A DNA stretch of 46,280 nt from Opitutaceae bacterium UBA2377 (lineage in GTDB: Bacteria; Verrucomicrobiota; Verrucomicrobiia; Opitutales; Opitutaceae). The notes under the pieces were generated by a model. The model had not been told where the DNA came from. It made no database searches and saw only the letters and a program-made list of their open reading frames with translations. This document shows, piece after piece, positions 37,327 to 45,332 of this stretch. Each line of letters starts with the position of its first letter. Position 1 is the stretch's first letter. The stretch is from the NCBI GenBank assembly GCA_002344205.1, contig DDSZ01000042.1, forward strand, positions 45,166-91,445. Direction: 5' to 3'. A program made the translations under genes and the position numbers.

Positions 37327-39189
37327 TCAGGACGGGAGGGCGAAGCCGACCGGCTGGCGGAGCAGGCGTTGGATTTCGGAACGTTCTTTTAAGAGTGAAA
37401 TTGGGTCAGAATTACTGTCCGCACCGGGGTTGGCTAAAGCAAGTTCTATTTGCCGCAGGCGTGGTTCCAAGGCCCGGGCGCGCAGCAGACGGAGCCCTTC
37501 TTGGGCGACTTTGCCGGGATCATCGAAATTGGGGGTATCGAAGAGGAGCGAGGCGACAAGCGATTTTTCCTCAGGGGTTTCCAAAAGTGAGTCCAAATGA
37601 TCCCGCCCGGGCCAGTGGCCGTGCTCGAATTCGCCGAGGAAACGGTTGAGCAGCACACCGGCCGTGTGGCCGGTATCGATCCAATCGTGGGGCAGGGCGT
37701 GGCTGAGCGGCTGGCCGACGGCTTCAAAATGCAGGCAGAGCAGGAGCAGGTGCAATTCCGGGGTGACGCCGGGGGTGCCCGGCGTTTTCGCGGGCGCGGC
37801 GTCCGGAGTCGGGCGTTGGGCTTGCTGGCGGGCGGAGCGGACGGTCTGGCTCTGAAAATCCCGCTGGAGGGCGGCGAGGGGCAGTTGCAAGTGGCGGGCG
37901 GTCTCCGCCAGAAAGCCGGCCCGGGTGACCTCGGATTCCGCGGCGAGGATGAATTCCATCACGGTTTGCGCCGCCCGGGATTTTTGTTCGGAGCCGGATT
38001 GATCGGGCGCGGGCAGGGCCGTGTGGCAGGCAAAGGCCATGGCGGACATGGCATCGCGTTTCAGCTCGGCATAGACGGGGAGGCCGCGTTCCAGGAACAG
38101 CACGTCGGGATCCACCTTGTCGGCGCCGGCGAGTTGCAGAAAACGCACTTCCAGCCCGGCCTTGAGCGCCATGGGCAGAAAACGGAGCGCGGCCTTCTGC
38201 CCGGCGGCATCGCTGTCGAAGAAGCACTCGACCTGGGTGTGATAGCGGCGAAGGAGGACGAGCTGCGTCTCGGTGATGGAGGTGCCCTGCGGGGCGATGG
38301 CGGTCTTGAGCCCGACGCTCCAGCAGCGGAGGGCGTCGAGTTGGCCCTCGACGAGGACGAACGGGTGCCCTTCGCCGGCGTGGCTGCGGGCGCGGTCGAG
38401 ATTGAAGAGCAGGTTGCCCTTGGTGAAGATGGGCGTCTCGGGCGAGTTGACGTATTTGGCCTCCCGCGCGGGATCGTCCGCCGGGGTGAGGTCGGTCTGG
38501 CGGGCGGTGAAGGCCACGACGCGGCCCTGATGGTCGCGGATGGGAATCATCAGCCGGCCGCGGAAGCGGGGCTTCAATGAACCGAGCCCGATGACGGCAC
38601 CCTCGCGGATGAAAAACAGCCCGCACTGGCGCAGGGCGTCCTCGGAGAATTTGCGTTTCAGCAGCAGCGCCCCGAGGCCGTCGTCGGCCGGCGCGGCGGC
38701 ACCGATTTTGAATTCCTCGGCGAGTCCGGGCGTGAAGCGGCGCTTCTCCGCCCAGTAGGTGCGCATGAATTCACCGGCCGAACCGCCGCCCTTGTAGGCT
38801 TGGTGGTAGTGCTCGGTCGCGAGTTCGTGGATCTCGAAAATCTCCTGCCGCAGCGAGCGTTCCTCCCGGCTGGGACCGCCGGAGCCTTCCTCGTATTCGA
38901 TGACGATGCCGAAACGCTGGCCCAGCGCCTCCACGGCCTCGGTGAAGCCGAGCTGCTCGGTTTCACGCACAAAGCTGATCAGGTCGCCGGCCTTGCCGCA
39001 GCCAAAGCATTTGTAGAAACCCTTGTCCGGGTCCACGTGGAAGGACGGAGTCTTTTCCTGATGAAAAGGACAGAGACCCTTCAGCCGTGTGCCGCCGGCC
39101 TTGCGCAGCGTCACTACCCGGGACACGACGTCGCCGAGGTTGACCCGCAGCTTGAGGTCACGGACACAGGTGGGCTTGATGGCGGGCAT
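37327..39189 (-). CDS. dnaG: DNA primase DnaG
   Basis: This 620-residue primase has a CHC2 zinc finger, with Cys40 and His43 in LCPFHQEKTPSF and Cys61 and Cys64 in YKCFGCGKAGDL. The primase core has IPIRDHQGRVVAFTARQ. The TOPRIM domain has FVLVEGQLDALRCWSVGL (the usual EGYMD here EGQLD) and ECFFDSDAAGQKAAL. A helical C-terminal region follows that likely binds the helicase. It makes RNA primers for replication. It is followed by rpoD, 24 bp away. Its ATG at 39189 is divergent from a DUF362-like gene, with 109 bp between the starts. Confidence 0.97.
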   Translation of the reverse strand: MPAIKPTCVRDLKLRVNLGDVVSRVVTLRKAGGTRLKGLCPFHQEKTPSFHVDPDKGFYKCFGCGKAGDLISFVRETEQLGFTEAVEALGQRFGIVIEYEEGSGGPSREERSLRQEIFEIHELATEHYHQAYKGGGSAGEFMRTYWAEKRRFTPGLAEEFKIGAAAPADDGLGALLLKRKFSEDALRQCGLFFIREGAVIGLGSLKPRFRGRLMIPIRDHQGRVVAFTARQTDLTPADDPAREAKYVNSPETPIFTKGNLLFNLDRARSHAGEGHPFVLVEGQLDALRCWSVGLKTAIAPQGTSITETQLVLLRRYHTQVECFFDSDAAGQKAALRFLPMALKAGLEVRFLQLAGADKVDPDVLFLERGLPVYAELKRDAMSAMAFACHTALPAPDQSGSEQKSRAAQTVMEFILAAESEVTRAGFLAETARHLQLPLAALQRDFQSQTVRSARQQAQRPTPDAAPAKTPGTPGVTPELHLLLLCLHFEAVGQPLSHALPHDWIDTGHTAGVLLNRFLGEFEHGHWPGRDHLDSLLETPEEKSLVASLLFDTPNFDDPGKVAQEGLRLLRARALEPRLRQIELALANPGADSNSDPISLLKERSEIQRLLRQPVGFALPS

Positions 39190-39298
39190 GAACGGGCGCG
39201 GCGGTGCGGAAAGAATGCACTTTCATCCCGGCGCAGGGACTGTCAAGTTTCGCGGCTCCCGCAGGAAACATCCGCGGTTTCCAGGCGACATATTCTCC

Positions 39299-40321
39299 AT
39301 GCGTTTTTGCAAACTCCCGGTCCTCTTTCTTCTCGCCTTCGCCTGCGTGCAGGCGGCTCCGTCCGCCCCGGCACCCACCGAGCCGGTGTGGGTGGCCGCA
39401 CTGCCGGGCTTCGGCGAGGAAGCCTACCGGCAGCAGGTCGAGGCCCTGATCACCGCCTACGAGGGGGCGACCGGCCACCGGCTCGTCCCCGGAGCCAAGG
39501 GCAAGGTCGGGCTGAAGATCTACGCCGACTCGGGCCCCGGCATGGCCACGCCGATACCCTTGGTGAAAGCGGTCATCAGCGCGCTGGTGCGCCGGGGGTT
39601 TGAACCGCAGAACGTTTTCCTCGTGGGCCTGAACCAGCTCCGGCTCCGCATGACCGGCTACCTGCCGTCGCTCGTCTCGGGCGATTCGCCCTTCAAGGGC
39701 CATCAGGTGTATGTGCTCGAGTCGGGGAAGTTTTACGACCCGGTGTGGTTTTACGACAGCCCGCTGCCCGAGCGCTTCAACCCCATCTTTGCGGAAGCCC
39801 GGGCCGGCGCCGCGGCCGAGGCCGCGGACAAGGACGAAGACCGCAAGAGCTTCTTGGCGACCCCGCTCTTCCTCGACGCCGATTTCTGGATCAACCTGCC
39901 GGTTTACACCGACCACCCGACGCTGGGCATCAACGGCGCGCTGGTGAACGCCACGCTGTGGAACGCCTCCAACACCTCGCGCTTTTTCCGCAGCCCGGCC
40001 TCGGCGCCGGCCGCCGTGGCGGAGATGAGCGCGATCCCCGAGCTGCGCGAGACGTGGGCCTTCTCCATCGTGAGCCTGCAGCACTACCAGTTTGTCGGCG
40101 GCCCCTACTTCAACTCGCTCTATTCCGTGTCGGAACCCGTGCTTTGGCTGAGCCGCGACCCGGTCATGCTCGACGCGCTGATGCTTGAGCGCATCAACCG
40201 CCAGCGGCGGCTGACGGGCTTCAAGCCGGTCTCCGAGGATATCCGCACGCTGGAATTCGCCGAGATGCTCGGGGTCGGCTCCACGCAGACGGCGGCGGTG
40301 CGGAAGCTGCGGGTGGACTGA
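39299..40321 (+). CDS. Secreted DUF362-like protein
   Basis: This 340-residue protein has a signal peptide (MRFCKLPVLFLLAFACVQA, likely cut after AQA-type small residues about 18-20). The mature part has GKVGLKIYADSGPGMATPIPLVKAVISALVRRGFEPQNVFLVG and DFWINLPVYTDHPTLGINGALVNATLWNASN. This KVGLK-TP-LV-AV-L--G pattern resembles DUF362 proteins. No Fe-S cluster motif is seen. The function is unknown. The frame opens at 39089, but the signal peptide start at 39299 is clear. It is divergent from dnaG and followed by nuoA after 46 bp in the same direction. Confidence 0.75.
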   Translation: MRFCKLPVLFLLAFACVQAAPSAPAPTEPVWVAALPGFGEEAYRQQVEALITAYEGATGHRLVPGAKGKVGLKIYADSGPGMATPIPLVKAVISALVRRGFEPQNVFLVGLNQLRLRMTGYLPSLVSGDSPFKGHQVYVLESGKFYDPVWFYDSPLPERFNPIFAEARAGAAAEAADKDEDRKSFLATPLFLDADFWINLPVYTDHPTLGINGALVNATLWNASNTSRFFRSPASAPAAVAEMSAIPELRETWAFSIVSLQHYQFVGGPYFNSLYSVSEPVLWLSRDPVMLDALMLERINRQRRLTGFKPVSEDIRTLEFAEMLGVGSTQTAAVRKLRVD

Positions 40322-40367
40322 TAAAACCGCTTGCGGCCCCGCCGGCTCTTCGCGCAAGTTTTCCCCG

Positions 40368-40739
40368 ATGCCTTCCGACTACCTGCCATTCCTCATCCAG
40401 GCCGTGCTGGCCGCGGGGATTGCCGCCGTGATCATCGGCGCGAGCCACCTCATCGGCCAGCGCACCCGGCGCAACGCCATCAAGGACTCCGCCTACGAGT
40501 GCGGCGTCCCGGCCGAAGGGCTGGTGCGCACGCGCTTCTCGGTGAAGTTCTACGTCACGGTGATGCTCTTCATCCTCTTCGACATCGAGGTGGTCTTCCT
40601 CATCCCGTGGGTCTTCATCCACCGCGAATTTCTGGCCAACCACATCCCGATCCTCGGCCCCGTGCTGTTCTTCATCGGCGTGATCGTGCTCGGGCTTTTC
40701 TACGAGGTGCGCAAGGGCGCGCTGGAGTGGGAGCGCTGA
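40368..40739 (+). CDS. nuoA: NADH-quinone oxidoreductase subunit A
   Basis: This 123-residue membrane protein matches NuoA: three hydrophobic helices (about 6-28, 64-86 and 92-113), DSAYECGVPAEG with the conserved Cys, then RFSVKFYVTVMLFILFDIEVVFLIPW and YEVRKGALEWER. It is one of the seven membrane subunits of complex I. Unusually it is alone: no nuoB or other nuo gene follows, and the next gene is an EIIA/DAC fusion. The other subunits must be elsewhere. The start is the ATG at 40368. Confidence 0.93.
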   Translation: MPSDYLPFLIQAVLAAGIAAVIIGASHLIGQRTRRNAIKDSAYECGVPAEGLVRTRFSVKFYVTVMLFILFDIEVVFLIPWVFIHREFLANHIPILGPVLFFIGVIVLGLFYEVRKGALEWER

Positions 40740-40760
40740 CGCCCGCTGTGCGGGAATTCC

Positions 40761-40775
40761 CCAAACGCCCAAGGG
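40761..40775. repeat. Intergenic motif shared with the uppS-cdsA gap
   Basis: CCAAACGCCCAAGGG here is close to CCAAACGCCAAAGG at 13319-13332 (uppS-cdsA gap). Both lie between genes in short gaps. It may be part of a dispersed element; seen by eye only. Confidence 0.25.
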
Positions 40776-40829
40776 CCAGATTCCAACCCCACCCGCACCT
40801 TGGAATTTTTCGCCTGGAGTTTTTAGGCA

Positions 40830-42170
40830 ATGCGGCTTGAAAAAATCATCGCGCGCAGCCGCGTCGTGGACCTGCACAGCGTCACCCTCGAGGGCGCGCT
40901 GGAGGAGCTGTTGGCGGCCTGCGTGGACAATTTCCCGGACCTGAAGCCCGAGGCGTTGCTGCGCGGCCTGCTGGCGCGCGAGAGCACGATGACCACTTAC
41001 CTCGGCCTCGGCGTCGCGCTGCCGCATGTCCGGGTGAAGATGAACCGCCGCTACGTGCTCGCCATCGGCCGCAGCCGCGCGGGCATCCGGCACGACGGCG
41101 CGAAGGACGATGAGCGGGTGCGCCTCATCTTCATGCTCATCGCGGGGCAGAAGGCGCGGGATTACCTGCAGGTGCTGGCCTCCATCGCCCGGCAGGTGCG
41201 CGAGCAGGAGTTGGTGGACAATCTCGTGGGTGCGCCCGATCTCGACGCCCTGCACGAGCGGCTCCTCGGCGGCTTCGGCGGCATCCGCCCGGTGCAGGCC
41301 CAGCAGAACCGGATCAACCGGCTCATGTTCAACGAGGCCGTGCGCGTGGCCCGGGGCGCGGAGTGCGGCGCGATCATGGTTTTTGGCGACACCTTTGTGG
41401 GCGGCATCCAGGCGGGCGTGCTGCCCGCGCGGTTCAAGACCATTCTCGTCACGCGCAATCCCATCGAGCCCAGCGAGGACCACCGTGAGTTTGCCGAGAC
41501 GATCCAGGTGCGATCCTTCTCCACCCAGCGCATGGCCCAGTTGCGCAGCGCCATCCTGGTCGCGCTCACGCGCGGCATCGTTACCTTTTCCGACCGGATC
41601 TGCTGCCTCGGCGGCGTGACGGGCAGCAACCAGTTCGACACCCTGGCGGTCGTGGACATCGAGCGCGAATTCCAGTCGCTCATCAAAGGCGACAGCGAAC
41701 TGCTGCCTGCCGATGTAAAGCCGGAGGTGCTCGAGCGGGTGATCGCCGTCGCGACCGAACTTGCGGTCGAGGGCCGCGAAGGCCGGCCGGTGGGCTGCTT
41801 CTTTGTCGTGGGTGACACCGAGCGTGTCACCAAGCTCAGCAAGCCCTTGGTTCTTAATCCGTTCCACGGTTACAAGGAGGAGGATCGCAACATTCTCAAT
41901 CCGTTCATGGACGAGACCGTGAAGGAGTTTTCCTCGATTGACGGGGCCTTCGTTATCAGGGGCGACGGGGTGGTGGAATCCGCCGGCAGTCTCATCCAGG
42001 CGGTTGATAATGAACGCACGCTGCCGAGCGGGCTGGGCAGCCGGCATGCCGCGGCCGCGGCCGTGAGCGTGGTGGCCGAGTGCATCGCGATCGTCGTTTC
42101 GTCCAGCACCAGTCAGGTGATGCTTTTCCGCCGGGGAGTGATGCTGCAATTGACCGAGAAACGGCGCTGA
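40830..42170 (+). CDS. PTS EIIA-like / PK-C-like / diadenylate cyclase (DAC) domain fusion protein
   Basis: This 446-residue protein joins three parts. Residues 1-145 are a PTS EIIA type-2 (fructose/nitrogen) domain with the phosphorylation-site His66 in LGLGVALPHVRVK. Residues about 155-290 resemble a pyruvate-kinase C-terminal-like fold (RLMFNEAVRVARGAECGAIMVFG). Residues about 300-440 resemble a DisA_N/DAC domain, with DGAFVIRGDGVVESAG (DGA at 371-373), then GLGSRHAAAAAVS (Arg405, His406) and CIAIVVSSSTSQVMLF. Known DACs have RHR, and here the third residue is Ala. It may make c-di-AMP under PTS control. The PK-C/DAC pair recalls archaeal DacZ (established knowledge). Function not tested. 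Confidence 0.8.
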   Translation: MRLEKIIARSRVVDLHSVTLEGALEELLAACVDNFPDLKPEALLRGLLARESTMTTYLGLGVALPHVRVKMNRRYVLAIGRSRAGIRHDGAKDDERVRLIFMLIAGQKARDYLQVLASIARQVREQELVDNLVGAPDLDALHERLLGGFGGIRPVQAQQNRINRLMFNEAVRVARGAECGAIMVFGDTFVGGIQAGVLPARFKTILVTRNPIEPSEDHREFAETIQVRSFSTQRMAQLRSAILVALTRGIVTFSDRICCLGGVTGSNQFDTLAVVDIEREFQSLIKGDSELLPADVKPEVLERVIAVATELAVEGREGRPVGCFFVVGDTERVTKLSKPLVLNPFHGYKEEDRNILNPFMDETVKEFSSIDGAFVIRGDGVVESAGSLIQAVDNERTLPSGLGSRHAAAAAVSVVAECIAIVVSSSTSQVMLFRRGVMLQLTEKRR

Positions 42171-42305
42171 GGCGCTGGGCGAGCAGGGATGGGGCGGGCC
42201 CGCCTGTTGCGGAGGGGCACTTATGCATCGGAAATGCAGACGCAAATTTGTGGTTGCTCCGCCCCGGCCGGCGGCTTTGCTCTGCCCCTTCAACCATTTA
42301 TAACC

Positions 42306-42470
42306 ATGCAAGAAGTCGTCACCTTGGAATGCACCGAAGCCCGCAAAGAGGGCAAACCCGTCTCGCGCTACCTCACCAAGCGCAACAAGAAGACAGTTAC
42401 GGAACGCATTGAGAAGAAGAAGTATAACCCCTTCCTCAAGCGTCATACCCTCCACAAGGAGATCAAGTAA
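42306..42470 (+). CDS. rpmG: 50S ribosomal protein L33 (bL33), Cys-poor form
   Basis: This 54-residue protein matches bL33: [20 protein letters not shown], then [20 protein letters not shown] and [14 protein letters not shown]. The last part, [13 protein letters not shown], is the family signature. The zinc-binding Cys pairs are absent (only one Cys), so it is the C-minus form that needs no zinc. The open frame runs upstream to 42189, but the ATG at 42306 gives the normal length. It has its own strong terminator 30 bp on. It stands alone between the DAC fusion and a small convergent gene. Confidence 0.92.
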   Translation: MQEVVTLECTEARKEGKPVSRYLTKRNKKTVTERIEKKKYNPFLKRHTLHKEIK

Positions 42471-42499
42471 CCGGGAGGGTTTTCCCTTCTGACAACGCA

Positions 42500-42525
42500 A
42501 AGCCGGGCGATTCGCCCGGCTTTTT
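42500..42525 (+). terminator. Rho-independent terminator after rpmG
   Basis: AAGCCGGGC (42500-42508) pairs with GCCCGGCTT (42514-42522) with loop GATTC, and T's run to 42525. It lies 30 bp past the rpmG stop. The stop codon of the small minus-strand gene lies in the same T-tract at 42524. Confidence 0.85.
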
Positions 42526-42778
42526 ATTTGCGTTCGAAAGGACTCACAGTGGCGGTCGCATGGCCGCCCTGCTGGCGGCGGGCGGCACGCCAGCCTTCGC
42601 GGTGTTTGCGGATCCAGTCCAGCAGCGCGCGTTCAAAGCCGATGTCGTAGCCGAGCCGTTCCGACTCCAGCCATTTGTGTTTCAGGATTTCCTCCCGCTC
42701 CGCCAGAAACTCCTGATAGAGGCTCGACTGCTTGACGAAGTCGCGGGATGCCTCGGGTTCTGGTGCGGGTGATGTCAT
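42524..42778 (-). CDS. Small conserved-looking hypothetical protein
   Basis: This 84-residue protein is helical and charged: SSLYQEFLAEREEILKHKWLESE, then RLGYDIGFERALLDWIRKHREGWRAAR. The aromatic and charged layout resembles a small conserved protein of Verrucomicrobiota, but I do not recognise a family. No signal peptide or membrane helix is seen. It is convergent with rpmG and shares its terminator area. The Mrp gene start is far upstream on the same strand, with its stop 67 bp away, so it may be co-transcribed downstream of mrp. The start is the ATG at 42778. Confidence 0.65.
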   Translation of the reverse strand: MTSPAPEPEASRDFVKQSSLYQEFLAEREEILKHKWLESERLGYDIGFERALLDWIRKHREGWRAARRQQGGHATATVSPFERK

Positions 42779-42844
42779 GCCGGAATCGAAAAACAGAAGA
42801 ACGGCCGCCCGGTCGCTGTCAATGCCTGCAATGTTGCAAAAAAT

Positions 42845-43933
42845 TCACGCGCCCGTGGCGCGCACCGGGTCGAGCCGCGCCAGCAGGGTCTCGGCGATTG
42901 TGCGGAAGACCATGGCGGCGGGGTGATCGGGCGCACCGACGACCAGCGGCCGGCCAAAGTCGCCGCCTTCGCGGATGGCGGGCACCAGCGGCACCTGCCC
43001 CAGCAGGCCGGTGCCGAGTTTTTCCGCCAGCGCTGTGCCGCCACCGGCGCCGAAGAGTTCGTGGCGTTGGCCGGCGGGGTCGGTGAAGTAGCTCATGTTT
43101 TCCGCCACGCCGAGCAGCGGCACGTTGACCTTTTGGAACATCAGGCCGCCCTTGCGCGCCACGTTGGTGGCCGCGGGCTGCGGGGTGGTCACGAGCACCG
43201 CGCCGTCGAGCGGCAGCGTCTGCACCAGCGAGAGCTGCGCGTCGCCGGTGCCCGGCGGCAGGTCGATGAGAAGCACGTCGAGTTCGCCCCAGCGCACGTT
43301 CTGCACGAACTGTTGGACGGTCTTCATGATCATCGGGCCGCGCCACACCACCGGCGTGTTGTCGTCCACGAGGAAGCCCATGCTCATCACCTTCACGCCG
43401 TGGTGCTCCATCGGGATCAACATGGCCGCGGGGCCGTCGCCCTCGACCTCGGGCCGGCCCGACAGGCCCATCATCAGGGGCACGCTCGGCCCGTAAATGT
43501 CGCAATCCATCAGGCCGACGCGGCCCGGCCGCCCCTTGGCGGTGAGCACCTGGGCCAGTGCGCAGGCGAGATTCACGGCGAAGGTGCTCTTGCCCACGCC
43601 GCCCTTGCCCGAGGCGATGGCCACGGAGTGCCGGATGCCCTTGGGCGCCGTCCCGGTGGCGGCGCCACCGGCGGCCGGGGCGGCCGCCTTCGGCGGGGTC
43701 ACGGCCACATCGACGATGATTTCCTGCACGCCCGGCAGCGCGCGGAGGCATTTTTCCACCTCGGTCTTGAGGTGGAGCGGGATCTTCGGGTCGCTCGTCG
43801 TGAGGGCAAGCGAGACCTTGGCGGTGGCGCCCGTGAGGGCGGCGGAGCGCACCAGGCCGAACGACACGATGTCGCGGCTGAACCCGGGATACTTCACCTG
43901 CTTGAGATGTTCTTTGATGGCGTCGGAGGTCAC
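42845..43933 (-). CDS. Mrp/ApbC family iron-sulfur carrier ATPase
   Basis: This 362-residue protein has an N-terminal MIP18/DUF59-like domain (about 3-80), a short Ala/Pro linker, and a deviant-Walker P-loop ATPase domain with IASGKGGVGKSTFAVNLA (Walker at 108-117). LMDCDIYGPSVPLMMGL and VLLIDLPPGTGDAQLSL follow. It ends with GVAENMSYFTDPAGQRHELFGAGGG. Such proteins carry Fe-S clusters to apoproteins. The usual CxxC pair after ENMSYF is missing here. The best start is a GTG at 43933 (MTSDAIKEHLKQV); the longer frame to 44026 lacks family sense. It is divergent from a TolB-like gene. Confidence 0.92.
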   Translation of the reverse strand: MTSDAIKEHLKQVKYPGFSRDIVSFGLVRSAALTGATAKVSLALTTSDPKIPLHLKTEVEKCLRALPGVQEIIVDVAVTPPKAAAPAAGGAATGTAPKGIRHSVAIASGKGGVGKSTFAVNLACALAQVLTAKGRPGRVGLMDCDIYGPSVPLMMGLSGRPEVEGDGPAAMLIPMEHHGVKVMSMGFLVDDNTPVVWRGPMIMKTVQQFVQNVRWGELDVLLIDLPPGTGDAQLSLVQTLPLDGAVLVTTPQPAATNVARKGGLMFQKVNVPLLGVAENMSYFTDPAGQRHELFGAGGGTALAEKLGTGLLGQVPLVPAIREGGDFGRPLVVGAPDHPAAMVFRTIAETLLARLDPVRATGA

Positions 43934-44040
43934 GATGGGCGAAAAAATTGGGAACCGGAGGGGAAATAAAGTTGTTATGCCGTGTGGGGGTGTAAATAGA
44001 AATGCCCCAGCCGTCATCACCTTCAAGTCCCGCTGTTTCC

Positions 44041-45231
44041 ATGCATAAACTTTCGCGCTGGTTTTTGTTGTTTTCCATTCTGCTCGCTCCGGCCTACGCC
44101 CAGCGGGCCATCGGCCCGGTGGAGGTCACCGCCGACACCCAGGCCATCGCCGTGCGGGTGTCCTCGACCTCGCCCGAGCTCAACGCCCTCGCGCAGCAGG
44201 CCTTCGGCGCGCACGGCCGCTACCGGCTCGTCGCGAGCGGCTTCCAGCATGACATCCGTTTCACGCCGGGCGGCGCCACGGCCGTGCGGGTGGATATCAA
44301 CCGCGGCGATGGCAGCTCGGTGCACAGCGAGACGGTCACCGGTGCCACCGCGCGCGAGGCGCTGTTGCGCGCCGCCGACATCGCGGTCGAGCGCACCAAC
44401 GGCCTCGGCCTGCGCGGATTTTTTGCGGCGCGGCTGGCCTTCATCGGCGAGCGCACCGGCCGCAAGGAGGTCTATACTTCCGATCTGTTCTTCGGCGAGG
44501 TGCGGCAGATCACGCGCGACAACGCCCACGCCTTCGGCCCGCGTTGGTCGCCCGACGGCACGCGGCTGCTCTACACCAGCTATTACAAGTCCGGCTTTCC
44601 CGATATTTTTCAGATCGACCTTAACACCTACCAGCGCACGACCTTCGTGAGCTTCCGCGGCACCAACAGCGGCGCCACCTTCAGCCCCGACGGCCGGCAG
44701 GTGGCGATGGTGCTCAGCGGCGAGGGCAATCCCGAGATCTACGTCAGCGATGCGCAGGGGCGCAATGTGTCGCGCCGCACCCGCACGGATGCGGTGGAGG
44801 CGTCGCCGAGTTGGTCGCCGGATGGCGGCCGCCTGGTGTTTACTTCCGATGCCGCCGGCGGTCCGCAGCTTTACATCATCCCGGCGACGGGCGGCACGAT
44901 GCAGCGCGTGCCGACCAACATCAGCCGCTACTGCACCGAGCCGGACTGGAGCCGCGCCAATCCCAACAAGATCGCCTTCACGGCGCGCATCGGCAGTGGC
45001 TTCCAGATCGCGGTGCATGATTTCAGCAAGGGCAAGAGCGAGCAGGTTTCCCGTGCGCCCTTTGACGGCGTGGAGCCGGCGTGGCTCGCCGACGGCCGCC
45101 ATCTGGTCTTCACCGTGCGCGACCGCAACAGCAGCCGGCTCTTCATCCTCGACACCGAGACCGGCCGCAACGTGGCCATCAGCCCCGCCAGCTTCGGCAG
45201 CGTCATGCAGGCCGGCGTTTTGAATCGCTGA
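44041..45231 (+). CDS. tolB: TolB-like protein with PD40 beta-propeller repeats
   Basis: This 396-residue protein has a signal peptide (MHKLSRWFLLFSILLAPAYA) and an N-terminal region (about 25-125) like the TolB domain. A propeller follows with repeated W-S-PDG motifs: FGPRWSPDGTRLLYTSYY, GATFSPDGRQVAMVLSG and ASPSWSPDGGRLVFTSD. It fits the periplasmic Tol-Pal partner TolB. No pal or tolQRA genes are beside it, so the name is based on sequence layout. The frame opens at 44002, but the ATG at 44041 matches the signal peptide. It is divergent from the Mrp gene and ends at back-to-back terminators with the sod gene. Confidence 0.85.
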   Translation: MHKLSRWFLLFSILLAPAYAQRAIGPVEVTADTQAIAVRVSSTSPELNALAQQAFGAHGRYRLVASGFQHDIRFTPGGATAVRVDINRGDGSSVHSETVTGATAREALLRAADIAVERTNGLGLRGFFAARLAFIGERTGRKEVYTSDLFFGEVRQITRDNAHAFGPRWSPDGTRLLYTSYYKSGFPDIFQIDLNTYQRTTFVSFRGTNSGATFSPDGRQVAMVLSGEGNPEIYVSDAQGRNVSRRTRTDAVEASPSWSPDGGRLVFTSDAAGGPQLYIIPATGGTMQRVPTNISRYCTEPDWSRANPNKIAFTARIGSGFQIAVHDFSKGKSEQVSRAPFDGVEPAWLADGRHLVFTVRDRNSSRLFILDTETGRNVAISPASFGSVMQAGVLNR

Positions 45232-45237
45232 GCACCC

Positions 45238-45262
45238 GGCCGTTTGTCCGGCCCTGATTTTT
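45238..45262 (+). terminator. Short terminator after tolB-like gene
   Basis: GGCCG (45238-45242) and CGGCC (45249-45253) form a 5-bp G/C stem, followed by CTGATTTTT (T's 45258-45262). It lies 6 bp past the stop. Weak in stem length but in the right place. Confidence 0.5.
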
Positions 45263-45270
45263 CCGCAACG

Positions 45271-45303
45271 AAAAAGCGCCGCACCCCGATGGGTGCGGCG
45301 CTT
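45271..45303 (-). terminator. Strong terminator after superoxide dismutase gene
   Basis: A 13-bp perfect stem, AAGCGCCGCACCC (45274-45286) with GGGTGCGGCGCTT (45291-45303), has a 4-nt loop. On the minus strand T's follow (complement of 45271-45275). It lies 29 bp past the sod stop codon at 45333. Confidence 0.85.
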
Positions 45304-45332
45304 CGTTGGAGCAATCCGGATGGCCCGGAAAA

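Noticed and set aside
43934..44040. Promoter TTGTTA...TAAATA for the TolB-like gene
   Set aside because: The spacer is only 15 bp and the -10 matches 3 of 6 positions, so support is too weak.
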